Assembly (NCBI GenBank): GCA_021299185.1
Contig: JAJTHZ010000033.1
Coordinates: 1-36,667 of the forward strand
DNA length: 36,667 nt
Direction of reading: 5' to 3'
Source of the DNA: Lysobacteraceae bacterium
GTDB taxonomy: Bacteria; Pseudomonadota; Gammaproteobacteria; Xanthomonadales; Ahniellaceae
Position 1 is the first letter of the stretch; the number at the start of each line of letters is the position of its first letter. This document shows positions 16,111 through 24,456 of this stretch, in pieces. A program made the translations under genes and the position numbers. Under the pieces are notes generated by a model that was not told where the DNA came from, did no database searches, and worked only from the letters and a program-made list of their open reading frames with translations.

Positions 16111-18999
16111 ATGCCCCGCACGCGCCTCATTACCGCCGCCCTCGCCGCCGCGCTCCTCGCCGGTGGTGCCGGTGCCCAGTCCGTCGACCTGCGGCCGATC
16201 GGCACGTATGCCTCCGGCATCGTCGGTGGTTCGGAGATCGTCGCCCACGATCCCGTGACCCAGCGCCTGTTCATCACCAATGGCGGCGCCAACCGGATCG
16301 ACATCGTCGGCATCGCCAACCCGGCGGCCCCGACGCTGGTGTCGAGCATCGACCTCGCGCCGTTCGGCGGCATCGTCAACAGCGTGGCGGTGAAGAACGG
16401 GCTGCTGGCCGCGGCGGTGGCCAGCGGCACCGCGACCACGCCGGGCAACGTGGTGGTGTTCGGCACCGACGGCGCGGTGCGCCGCATCTTCGCCGCCGGC
16501 GTGCTGCCCGACCACGTGAGTTTCAGCCCGGACGGCAGCTTCATCCTCGCCGCCAACGAGGGCGAGCCGGTGGGCACCTTCGGCCAGCCGGACTTCGTCG
16601 ATCCGCCGGGATCGGTGACCGTCATCGACCTGCGCCCGGGCCTCGACAAGGCGGTGGTGACCCAGCTCGGATTCACGGCGTTCAATGGTCGCGAGCAGGA
16701 ACTGCGCGCGCGCGGCGTGCGCATCTTCCCGGACCGGCCGGCCGGCCGCGACCTCGAGCCCGAGTACATCGCGGTCTCGCCCGACAACACCCGCGCCTTC
16801 GTCACCCTGCAGGAGGCCAACGCGTTCGCGGTGCTCGACCTCGCCGCCGCGACGCCCGCCATCCTCGACATCGTCCCCGCGCACCTCAAGGACCACGGCC
16901 GCGGCCAGGCCTTGGTGGAGGTGTTCAACTTCCCGCCCGCCGCGCAGCGTCCGTTGCTGGGCACCACGCCCGCCGGGCAGTCGATCTTCCTCGGTGGTTT
17001 CTCCGGCCTGTGGTTCGAGGGCGTCGACGGCCCGACCGGTCGCCTGCGCTTCGCCACCGTGCCGGACCGGGGTCCGAACGGCGAGCCGACCAATGTCGAC
17101 GGAGATCCCGCGCTGGAGCGCCCGTTCGTGCTGCCGACCTATCAGCCGCGGGTGGTGCGTTTCACCTTCGATCCCGCCAACGGCCAGATCGCGCTCGGCA
17201 ACACCCTGTTGCTGACGAAGTTCGACGGCACCACCCCGATGACCGGCCTGCCCAACCTGGCCGTCATCGACGAGGAACCGGTGAACCTCAACGGCATGGC
17301 GCTGGCGCTCGATCCGCTCGGCGCCGACATCGAGGGCCTGGTCGTAGCGCCCAACGGCGACCACTGGATGGTCGACGAGTACCGCCCGGCGATCTACCGC
17401 TTCTCCAGCACCGGCGTATTGCTCGCCCGCTATGTCCCCGAGGGCACCAATCCGTCGCCGCCGGGCACGCCACGCGGCGCCGGCCCGGTGACCGGGCCGT
17501 TCGGTACCGAAACCCTGCCGGCGGCCTATTCGACCCGGCGTCCGAACCGCGGGTTCGAGGGCATGGCGCTCGACACCGACGCCGGCATCCTCTACGCGTT
17601 CATCCAGACCCCGCTGGCCAACCCGAACACCGCGGCCAGCAACGCGTCGAAGGTGATCCGCATGGTCGGCATCAACCCGGCCGACGGCACGGTGGTCGCC
17701 GAGTACGTCTACCTGATGGACAAGGCCCCGTTCCGCGAGACGGGGCAGAACCCCGACAAGGTCGGCGATGCGGCCTACGCCGGCAACGGCCGCTTCTTCA
17801 TCGTCGAACGCGACGACTCGGTCGAGCGCTTCGGGCGCAAACTGCTGTTCGAGTTCACCCTGTCCGGCGCGACCAACCTGCGCGCGCCCGGTGCGCCACC
17901 GCTGCTGCCCGGACTCACGCTGGAACAGCACACGCCGGACCAGCTCGCGCAGGCCGGCATCCGCGCCGTGCCGAAGATCCGGGTCGCCAACCTGCCGTCG
18001 CTGGGATACTTCCAAGGCGACAAGCTGGAAGGCCTCGCCTGGCTGGGCAACGGCGAATTCGCGCTGATCAACGACAACGACTTCGGGGTGGCGCCGCTGC
18101 CGATCCCGGTCGACGGCAGCGTGCCGCTGGACACGGAGGAAACCCCGATCCAGCTCGGCTTCGTGCGCTTCGACGTGCCGTCCGGCATCGACGCTTCCGA
18201 TCGCGACGGCCCGAGCAACGGCGCCGCGATCAACATCGCCCGCTGGCCGGTCTACGGCATGCACATGCCGGATGCGATCGCCGCCTTCTCGGCCGGCGGG
18301 CGCACCTTCTACGCCAGCGCGGGCGAGGGCGACGATCGCGGCGAGGTGCAGCGCATCGGCAACGCGGCGGTGCCGCTCGATCCGGTGGTGTTCCCCAACG
18401 CCGCGATCCTGAAGTCCAACGCCAACCTCGGCCGGCTCAACGCGTCGTTGATCGACGGCAACCTGGATGCCGACGCGGAGTTCGAGCGACTGCAGGTGCT
18501 CGGCTCGCGGTCGTTCGCGATCTGGGACCAGTTCGGCCACCTCGTCTACGACAGCGGCGACATCCTCGAGCAGGTCACGGCCAATCGCTTCCCGTCGAAC
18601 TTCAATGCCGACAACGAGGCCAACGACTTCGATTCGCGCAGCGACAACAAGGGGCCCGAGCCGGAAGCGATCGCCGTCGGCACCCTGCCCGACGGGCGCA
18701 CCTATGCCTTCGTCGGCCTGGAGCGGATCGGTGGCGTGGCGGTGTTCGACGTGACCGACCCGTACGCGGTCGAGTACCGGGGCTACGCCAACAACCGCAA
18801 CTTCTCGGTCGCGGTCGACATCGACGTCGATCCCGATGCGGCCGGCGACCTCGGCCCGGAGGGCATCCTCTTCGTGCGCGCCGCCGACAGCCCGACCGGC
18901 GCGCCGCTGGTGGTGGTCGCCAACGAGGTCAGCGGCACGACCACGATCTTCGGCCTCGCCGACGTGCTGTTCGCCAACGGCTTCGAACCGGGCAACTGA
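16111..18999 (+). CDS. Secreted choice-of-anchor I protein with inserted phytase/esterase-like domain
   Basis: 962 residues, signal peptide 1-22. Residues ~35-265 are the first half of a choice-of-anchor I beta-propeller (SVAVKNGLLAAAVASG, LPDHVSFSPDGSFILAANEG, DLEPEYIAVSPDN). Residues ~275-665 form the 'esterase-like activity of phytase' domain (FSGLWFEGVDG, VPDRGPNGEPTNV, DIEGLVVAPNGDHWMVDEYR, NRGFEGMALD). The propeller then resumes with GIDASDRDGPSNGAAINIAR, MPDAIAAFSAGG and PEPEAIAVGTLPDGRTYAFV. So one domain is nested in the other. The C-terminus ends DVLFANGFEPGN, a tail type I associate with exported proteins of Xanthomonadales. A good GGAGG precedes the ATG. It is probably an extracellular phosphoesterase; the substrate is unknown. 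Confidence 0.87.
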   Translation: MPRTRLITAALAAALLAGGAGAQSVDLRPIGTYASGIVGGSEIVAHDPVTQRLFITNGGANRIDIVGIANPAAPTLVSSIDLAPFGGIVNSVAVKNGLLAAAVASGTATTPGNVVVFGTDGAVRRIFAAGVLPDHVSFSPDGSFILAANEGEPVGTFGQPDFVDPPGSVTVIDLRPGLDKAVVTQLGFTAFNGREQELRARGVRIFPDRPAGRDLEPEYIAVSPDNTRAFVTLQEANAFAVLDLAAATPAILDIVPAHLKDHGRGQALVEVFNFPPAAQRPLLGTTPAGQSIFLGGFSGLWFEGVDGPTGRLRFATVPDRGPNGEPTNVDGDPALERPFVLPTYQPRVVRFTFDPANGQIALGNTLLLTKFDGTTPMTGLPNLAVIDEEPVNLNGMALALDPLGADIEGLVVAPNGDHWMVDEYRPAIYRFSSTGVLLARYVPEGTNPSPPGTPRGAGPVTGPFGTETLPAAYSTRRPNRGFEGMALDTDAGILYAFIQTPLANPNTAASNASKVIRMVGINPADGTVVAEYVYLMDKAPFRETGQNPDKVGDAAYAGNGRFFIVERDDSVERFGRKLLFEFTLSGATNLRAPGAPPLLPGLTLEQHTPDQLAQAGIRAVPKIRVANLPSLGYFQGDKLEGLAWLGNGEFALINDNDFGVAPLPIPVDGSVPLDTEETPIQLGFVRFDVPSGIDASDRDGPSNGAAINIARWPVYGMHMPDAIAAFSAGGRTFYASAGEGDDRGEVQRIGNAAVPLDPVVFPNAAILKSNANLGRLNASLIDGNLDADAEFERLQVLGSRSFAIWDQFGHLVYDSGDILEQVTANRFPSNFNADNEANDFDSRSDNKGPEPEAIAVGTLPDGRTYAFVGLERIGGVAVFDVTDPYAVEYRGYANNRNFSVAVDIDVDPDAAGDLGPEGILFVRAADSPTGAPLVVVANEVSGTTTIFGLADVLFANGFEPGN

Positions 19000-19022
19000 C
19001 CGCCGCCACCGCGGCGTCCGCA

Positions 19023-19051
19023 GCCGCCGCCCGGCAGTCCCGGGCGGCGGC
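19023..19051 (+). terminator. GC hairpin after the choice-of-anchor I gene
   Basis: A perfect 12-base stem (GCCGCCGCCCGG with CCGGGCGGCGGC) and a 5-base loop lie 23 bases after the stop at 18999. There is no T-run, so it may be a weak or factor-assisted terminator. Confidence 0.5.
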
Positions 19052-19090
19052 CGATCAAGGGCACAATGGCGCGCCGTACCGGCGCGACCC

Positions 19091-20221
19091 ATGCCCGACG
19101 CATTCAAGCTCCTGCTGTCCCCGCCCCTCGTGCGCCTCGCCGGCGCGCACTTCGGGCGCGTCCTGCCGCGCTTCGCGCGCGCACGCTTCGAAGCGCTCGC
19201 GCTGGACGGCTTCGAGGCGCTGGAGATGAAGGCGCGCGCGATGCGCATCGCCGACGCGCTGGAGGCCACGCTGCCGGGCGATTTCGCGCGCGCGGCGGCC
19301 GCCATCGAGGCCGCGCTGGCGCCGGTGCGCGGCGACGAGGCGCTGGGCGAACTGCGCGCCGGGGAAGCCGGGCTCGCGGGCTGGATCGTGTGGCCGCTCG
19401 GCGAGTACGTCGCGCGGCGCGGCCTCGAGGAACCGGCGCGCGCGCTGGCCTGCCTGCGCGAACTCACGCAGCGCTTCAGCGCCGAATTCGCGATCCGCCC
19501 GTTCCTGCTCGCGCATCCGCAGCACAGCTTCGACACGCTGGCCGCCTGGACCACCGACCCGAGCCCGCACGTGCGGCGCCTGGTCAGCGAAGGCAGCCGC
19601 CCGCGCCTGCCCTGGGGCATCTTGTTGAAGCCGCTGGTGGCCGATCCCACGCCCACCCTGCCCCTGCTCGGGGCCCTGCAGGACGATGCCAGCGACTACG
19701 TGCGGCGCAGCGTGGCCAACCACCTCAACGACATCGCCAAGGACCATCCCGCGGTGGTCGCCGACTGGCTGGAGCGCCACCTGCCGGGCGCGAGCCGCGA
19801 ACGCCGCGCCCTGCTGCGCCACGCCAGCCGCACCCTGGTCAAGCGCGGCAACCGGCGCGTGCTGGCGGCGTGGGGCCTCGATGCGCGCCTGCGTGGCACG
19901 GCGGTGCTGTCGGTGGCGCCGCCGCGCATCCGGCTGGGCGAGACGCTGACGATCGAACTCGCGCTGGCATCCTCCGCGCGCACGCCGCAGACGCTGGCGA
20001 TCGACTACGTGGTGCACCACGTGCGCGCCGACGGCAGCACCTCGCCCAAGGTGTTCAAGGGCTGGAGCCTGGTGCTGGGCGCCGGCGAGCAGCGCGTGCT
20101 GCTGCGGCGCCACCCGGTGCGGCCGATCACCACCCGGCGCTACTACCCCGGCGTGCATCGCATCGCGGTGCAGGTCAACGGCCAGGTGGTGGCGGAAGCC
20201 GACTTCGTGCTGCGCGCCTGA
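19091..20221 (+). CDS. AlkC/AlkD-type DNA alkylation repair glycosylase with C-terminal Ig-like domain
   Basis: 376 residues. Residues ~1-270 are HEAT-like helical repeats with the family motifs FEALEMKARAMRIADAL, PHVRRLVSEGSRPRLPWG and SDYVRRSVANHLNDIAKDHP. From ~280 the chain becomes a beta domain (LSVAPPRIRLGETLTIELAL through VHRIAVQVNGQVV) that looks immunoglobulin-like. A C-terminal Ig-like domain is a known feature of AlkC glycosylases, which remove 3-methyladenine or N3-methylcytosine without flipping the base. This favours AlkC over AlkD. The start is the ATG at 19091; a -10-like CACAAT lies at 19062-19067. Longer in-frame readings upstream overlap the previous gene and are not supported. 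Confidence 0.88.
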   Translation: MPDAFKLLLSPPLVRLAGAHFGRVLPRFARARFEALALDGFEALEMKARAMRIADALEATLPGDFARAAAAIEAALAPVRGDEALGELRAGEAGLAGWIVWPLGEYVARRGLEEPARALACLRELTQRFSAEFAIRPFLLAHPQHSFDTLAAWTTDPSPHVRRLVSEGSRPRLPWGILLKPLVADPTPTLPLLGALQDDASDYVRRSVANHLNDIAKDHPAVVADWLERHLPGASRERRALLRHASRTLVKRGNRRVLAAWGLDARLRGTAVLSVAPPRIRLGETLTIELALASSARTPQTLAIDYVVHHVRADGSTSPKVFKGWSLVLGAGEQRVLLRRHPVRPITTRRYYPGVHRIAVQVNGQVVAEADFVLRA

Positions 20222-20276
20222 CCCGCCGGCGCCGCGGGCCAACCTCCGGCACAGCGCACGCTGGCGCGCGCCGCGC

Positions 20277-20282
20277 TACATT
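20277..20282 (+). promoter_or_regulatory. Possible -10 element of the S9 peptidase gene
   Basis: TACATT occurs 28 bases before the ATG at 20310, leaving space for a short leader with AAGGGGAA as ribosome-binding site. A matching -35 is not convincing. Confidence 0.3.
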
Positions 20283-20309
20283 CGGCGTTCCACCCGAAGG
20301 GGAATCCCC

Positions 20310-22301
20310 ATGCCGAACCTGAATCCGTCGCCGCGCGCGCCCCGGCTGCGCGTCGCCCTGCTGGCCGCCCTGGTCGCCGCCGGCCTCGCCGCCTGCGGCA
20401 AGTCGCCGCCGCCCGCCGCCGAGGCACCCACGCCGGCCCCGGCGCCCGTCGCCGAAGTGGCACGCCCGTCGAAGCAGTACCGCATCGAGGACTTCGTGCA
20501 GACCATCGGCGTCGCCGGCAGCTCGTTCAGCGCCGACGAATCGCGGATCCTGTTCTCGTCCAACAAGTCCGGCGTGTGGAACGCCTACCACATGCCCGCC
20601 GGCGGCGGCGACTGGACCGCGGTCACGAGTTCCAGCACCGACAACAACTATGCGGTGGCCTACTTCCCCTCCGACGACCGCATCCTGGTCACCCGCGACC
20701 AGGGCGGCAACGAGTTGAACCACCTGTACGTGATCGAGGCCGACGGCAGCGAGAAGGACCTGACGCCCGGCGAGAACCTGCGCGCCGAGTTCGCCGGCTT
20801 CACGCCGGACGGCAGCGCCTTCTACGTCACCCACAACGGCCGCGACCCGCGCTTCTTCGACGTCTACCGCTACGACGCCAAGACCTACGAGGCGACGCGC
20901 ATCTTCGAGAACAAGGACGGCTACGAGCCGGGCCCGGTGTCCGACGATGGAAAGTGGATCGCGCTCGGCAAGGCCAACACCACCAACGACTCCGACCTGT
21001 TCGTGGCGGAACTCGCTTCCGGCAAGGTGACCAAGGTCAGCGAGCACACGGGCCAGGCGCAGTTCAACGCGCAGGCGTTCAGCCCCGACAGCCAGCACCT
21101 CTACTACACCGCCAACGACGCCGGCGAGTTCGCCGAACTGCGCCGCGTGTCGGTGTCCACCTGGGCCCACGAGCCGGTGCAGAAGGCCGACTGGGACATC
21201 ACGTTCTCGTACTTCTCGGACAAGGGGAAGTACCGCGTGGTGGGGATCAACGAGGACGGCAGCACCAAGGTGCGGATGTACGACGCCGCCAGCGGCGCCG
21301 AAGTGCCGCTGCCCGCGCTGCCGGCCGGCGAGGTGCGCGGGGTGAACATCGCGCGCAGCGAGAAGCGCATGGCGTTCTACCTGAACGGCGACCGCCAGCC
21401 GAGCGATCTCTACGTGCTGGAATTCGGCGGCGAGCCGAAGCAGCTGACGAAGTCGCTCAACCCGGCGATCGACCCGGCCGACCTGGTCGATTCCTCGGTG
21501 GTGCGATTCAAGAGCTTCGACGGGATGGAGATCCCCAACATCCTGTGGAAGCCGCACCAGGCCACCGCGCAGGCCAAGGCGCCGGCGCTGGTGTGGGTGC
21601 ACGGCGGGCCGGGCGGGCAAACCACGCGCGCGCATTCCTTCTCCATCCAGTTCCTGGCCAACAACGGCTACGTGGTGCTCGGCATCAACAACCGCGGCAG
21701 CAGCGGCTACGGCAAGACCTTCTTCGCCGCGGATGACGGCAAGCACGGCCGCGAGCCGCTGTGGGACTGCATCGAGGCCAAGAAGTACCTCGCCTCGCTC
21801 GACTACGTGGACCCCAACCGCATCGGCATCATCGGCGGTTCCTACGGCGGCTACATGGTGCTCGCCGCGCTGGCCTTCAAACCCGGCGAGTTCGACGTTG
21901 GCGTGAACATCTTCGGCGTCTCCAACTGGCTGCGCACGCTGGAGAGCATTCCGCCGTACTGGGAGTCGTTCCGCCAGGCGCTGTACCAGGAGATCGGCAA
22001 CCCCGAGACACAGCGCGACTTCCTGATCGAGACCTCGCCGCTGTTCCACGCGGACAAGATCAACCGCCCGCTGATGGTGCTGCAGGGTGCCAACGACCCG
22101 CGCGTGATCAAGCCGGAGTCCGACGACATCGTGGCCGCGGTGCAGAAAAACAACGTGCCGGTCGAGTACGTGGTGTTCGACGACGAGGGCCACGGCTTCA
22201 CCAAGAAGGACAACCAGATCGAGGCCTGGGGCAAGGTGCTGGCCTTCCTCAACACGCACCTGAAGAACAAGCCGGCGGCGGCCGCGGGCGCGGCGCCCTG
22301 A
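20310..22301 (+). CDS. S9 family prolyl oligopeptidase lipoprotein
   Basis: 663 residues. The N-terminus is a lipoprotein signal with lipobox LAAC (ALVAAGLAACGKS), so it is membrane-tethered on the outside. Residues ~50-390 form the beta-propeller (FSADESRILFSSNKSGVWNA, FTPDGSAFYVTHNGRDPRFF). The C-terminal alpha/beta hydrolase domain has VWVHGGPGGQ, the nucleophile Ser511 in GGSYGGYM, Asp596 (GANDPRV) and His628 (DEGHGF), a complete triad. The enzyme cleaves short proline-containing peptides or acyl-peptides in the periplasm or at the cell surface. AAGGGGAA precedes the ATG. The gene ends facing a minus-strand unknown across a shared hairpin at 22315. Confidence 0.95.
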   Translation: MPNLNPSPRAPRLRVALLAALVAAGLAACGKSPPPAAEAPTPAPAPVAEVARPSKQYRIEDFVQTIGVAGSSFSADESRILFSSNKSGVWNAYHMPAGGGDWTAVTSSSTDNNYAVAYFPSDDRILVTRDQGGNELNHLYVIEADGSEKDLTPGENLRAEFAGFTPDGSAFYVTHNGRDPRFFDVYRYDAKTYEATRIFENKDGYEPGPVSDDGKWIALGKANTTNDSDLFVAELASGKVTKVSEHTGQAQFNAQAFSPDSQHLYYTANDAGEFAELRRVSVSTWAHEPVQKADWDITFSYFSDKGKYRVVGINEDGSTKVRMYDAASGAEVPLPALPAGEVRGVNIARSEKRMAFYLNGDRQPSDLYVLEFGGEPKQLTKSLNPAIDPADLVDSSVVRFKSFDGMEIPNILWKPHQATAQAKAPALVWVHGGPGGQTTRAHSFSIQFLANNGYVVLGINNRGSSGYGKTFFAADDGKHGREPLWDCIEAKKYLASLDYVDPNRIGIIGGSYGGYMVLAALAFKPGEFDVGVNIFGVSNWLRTLESIPPYWESFRQALYQEIGNPETQRDFLIETSPLFHADKINRPLMVLQGANDPRVIKPESDDIVAAVQKNNVPVEYVVFDDEGHGFTKKDNQIEAWGKVLAFLNTHLKNKPAAAAGAAP

Positions 22302-22314
22302 GCCATCGCGGACC

Positions 22315-22342
22315 GCGGGCGGGGCGCCTTCGCCCCGCCCGC
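22315..22342. terminator. Bidirectional terminator hairpin between convergent genes
   Basis: A perfect 12-base stem (GCGGGCGGGGCG with CGCCCCGCCCGC), loop CCTT, fills the 42-base gap between the convergent S9 peptidase and the minus-strand gene ending at 22344. Neither side has a T-run. Confidence 0.65.
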
Positions 22343-22343
22343 C

Positions 22344-22955
22344 TCAACCCTTGTAGCGTTCCTCGAACGGCACCACCGGACACTGCTGGATCGGGGTCGG
22401 CTCGCGCGGCTGTGTCTCGCGCGGACGCGTCACCAGCATCCAGCAGTCGTCCAGCACCGAGCAGTAGCAGACCTCCACTTCGACGTTCCAGCGCTCACGG
22501 TTGAATGACTCGTACACCGGGTCGACGGGGCCAGCGCGGTCGTAGCGCAGGAAGGTCATGCTTTCGCCGGGCACGAGAACGCGCACGGGATCCGAGCTGA
22601 TGACGGTCAGGTCACCTTTGCCAGGCGCGCAGCACGCCCGCAGCAGGGCATCCGAAAAGGGCAGCACTACGCCCTCGTGGCGCACGCGAACGCTACGCAC
22701 CCGCGCGGGACCGACCCCGGCATTCTCGAGGCTGAGCGTGATCGCATTCGTCCCGTCGTCCAGCCGGTTGCCCGTGCCGTACTGCACGTGCGGCCAGGTG
22801 CTGGCGACGAACAGGCGTTCCTGCGTCTGGTTGGCGTTCAAGGCGACTTGCAGGGAAATCGCGGAGATCGCCACCGCGGCGCCGCCGATCACGTACTGCA
22901 GCCAACCCATGGTCGAGGGTCGGCGGCCCGGCGATGCCGGCGTCTGCGATTCCAT
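22344..22955 (-). CDS. Membrane-anchored protein of unknown function
   Basis: 203 residues from the ATG at 22955 (MESQTPAS). One transmembrane helix near the N-terminus (YVIGGAAVAISAISLQVAL) is followed by a domain with a beta pattern (NAITLSLENAGVGPARVRSV, VLVPGESMTFLRYDR) and a Cys-rich C-terminal part (VEVCYCSVLDDCWML). The pattern of one helix plus a domain with 'N.G.GPA.V..V' resembles uncharacterised proteins found widely in proteobacteria. I cannot name a family. An in-frame ATG further up (23033) is possible but adds a Pro-rich stretch without a clear ribosome-binding site. The base composition looks a little less GC-rich than its neighbours. Confidence 0.65.
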   Translation of the reverse strand: MESQTPASPGRRPSTMGWLQYVIGGAAVAISAISLQVALNANQTQERLFVASTWPHVQYGTGNRLDDGTNAITLSLENAGVGPARVRSVRVRHEGVVLPFSDALLRACCAPGKGDLTVISSDPVRVLVPGESMTFLRYDRAGPVDPVYESFNRERWNVEVEVCYCSVLDDCWMLVTRPRETQPREPTPIQQCPVVPFEERYKG

Positions 22956-23068
22956 CGATGCTTGCTCGTCCGGCCGCGGCGGTGCGACCCCGGGGTGAAG
23001 GATGCCGCGCGGCGGCGCCGGGTTGAAGCCCATCGCGCTACCCTGCACCACCCCAGCCTCGCCCCGGC

Positions 23069-23944
23069 ATGAGCGCAACGCATCCCACCGAATGGCTCCG
23101 CTGCCGCGCCCGCCTGCCGCCCGGCCCCTGGGCCACGGTGCGCGAAGCGCTGTGCGCGCACTATCCGAAACTGCCGCCGTCGCTGTGGGACGAACGCTTC
23201 GCGCAGGGCCACGTGCTCGACGGCGAGGGCCGCGCACTGGCGCCGGACGCGCCGTTCCGGGCCGGCGCGCCGCTGTACTACCTGCGCGCCTTCGACGAGG
23301 CGACGATCCCGGTCACCGAAACCATCCTGCATGCCGACGACCGCCTGGTGGTCGTCGACAAGCCGCACTTCCTGCCGGTGATCCCGGCCGGCAAGTACCG
23401 TCGCGAGACCCTGGTCGCACGCCTGGTCGCGCGGCTGGGCAATCCCGACCTGTCGCCGGTGCATCGGATCGACCGCGGGACCGCGGGGCTGGTGCTGTTT
23501 TCCGCCGAGCGCGCCACGCGCGGCACCTACCAGGCGCTGTTCCGCGAGCGGCGCATCGAGAAGACCTACGAGGCCTTGGCGCCGCCGCTGCCCCATCTTT
23601 CGTACCCGCATGTCCATGAAAGCCGCCTGGCGCCGCACGCCGACGGCTTCCGCATGATGGAAGTGCCCGGCACGCCCGACACGCGCACCCGCATCGAGGT
23701 GCTCGAGCGCGGCGCGCCGCTGTGGCGCTACGCCCTGTTCCCGCACACCGGCAAGATGCACCAATTGCGCGTGCACATGGCCGCGCTCGGCGCGCCGATC
23801 GCCAACGATCCGTGGTATCCGGAGGCGGAACCGGTCGGCCCCGACGACTTCGAGCGACCGTTGAAACTGCTGGCGAAGTCGCTGGCGTTCAGCGATCCGG
23901 TCGATGGGCGCAAGTGCTACTTCGAATCGCAGCGGACGCTCTGA
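23069..23944 (+). CDS. RluA-family pseudouridine synthase
   Basis: 291 residues of the RluA/RsuA-type fold. The catalytic motif is HRIDRGTAGLVLFS, with the conserved Asp that attacks the uridine. Downstream are YQALFRERRIEKTYEA and the TGKMHQLRVHMAALGAPI motif that ends the active site. The N-terminal part (DERFAQGHVLDGEGR) resembles a degenerate S4-like region, so it probably modifies rRNA or tRNA uridines. Which site is modified cannot be told. The ATG at 23069 is preceded by TACCCT as a possible -10 at 23037-23042. The next gene downstream is separated by a tandem REP array. Confidence 0.92.
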   Translation: MSATHPTEWLRCRARLPPGPWATVREALCAHYPKLPPSLWDERFAQGHVLDGEGRALAPDAPFRAGAPLYYLRAFDEATIPVTETILHADDRLVVVDKPHFLPVIPAGKYRRETLVARLVARLGNPDLSPVHRIDRGTAGLVLFSAERATRGTYQALFRERRIEKTYEALAPPLPHLSYPHVHESRLAPHADGFRMMEVPGTPDTRTRIEVLERGAPLWRYALFPHTGKMHQLRVHMAALGAPIANDPWYPEAEPVGPDDFERPLKLLAKSLAFSDPVDGRKCYFESQRTL

Positions 23945-23977
23945 ATCGAAGGCCGGTCGCTGGACGCCGGGGCGCCG

Positions 23978-24334
23978 GTGGGAGCCGACTGTGCCGGCGA
24001 CTGCGGCGATCGGCAGCGCCGAAGTCGCCGCTGAAGCGGCTCCCACCGGGGCGGTGTGGTCGCGGCGCCGACGCGGTCGGTGCATGCGCGGCGATCGGTG
24101 GAAGGAGCGGTTGTGGGCGCCGGCTGTGCCGGCGACTGCGGCGGTCGGCAGCGCCGCAGTCGCCGCTGAAGCGGCTCCCACAGGGGCGGTGTGGTCGCGG
24201 CGCCGACGCGGTCGGTGCATGCGCGACGATCGGTGGAAGGATCGGGTGTGGGAGCCGGCTGTGCCGGCGACTGCGGCGATCGGCAGCGCCGAAGTCGCCG
24301 CAGTCGCCGCAGTCGCCGCTGAAGCGGCTCCCAC
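23978..24334. repeat. Tandem array of three REP-pair (BIME-like) elements, 135-bp period
   Basis: Three copies of a 69-base palindromic element, GTGGGAGCC...GGCTCCCAC, start at 23978, 24113 and 24248, exactly 135 bases apart. Each holds two facing REP-type hairpins: one arm has GCCGGC-TGT-GCCGGC, the other GCCGCT-TCA-GCGGC read on the opposite strand. Spacers of ~66 bases are nearly identical, so element plus spacer was duplicated as a unit. The third copy is 87 bases because a 9-base GTCGCCGCA unit is tripled in it. The array fills the 510-base gap between the pseudouridine synthase and the amylase; I see no gene in it. A solo copy is at 28980. Confidence 0.9.
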
Positions 24335-24456
24335 CGGGGTTGCCACCGGACTCGGCGTCGGCCTGCATACGATTGCACGGAGCCGCCGGCGATTCCCCGC
24401 GGGGCGCGCGTCGCGCATGATGCCGGCGGGCCCGGGAGGGGCCGAACCGGGAGGCC

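Noticed and set aside
15778-19656. 1292-residue minus-strand open frame opposite the choice-of-anchor I gene
   Set aside because: Antisense shadow: low-complexity His/Arg/Val content without motifs, while the plus strand encodes recognisable domains.
23978-24334. CRISPR array
   Set aside because: Units are 69-base double palindromes with near-identical spacers; CRISPR needs short repeats with unique spacers, and no cas gene is present.
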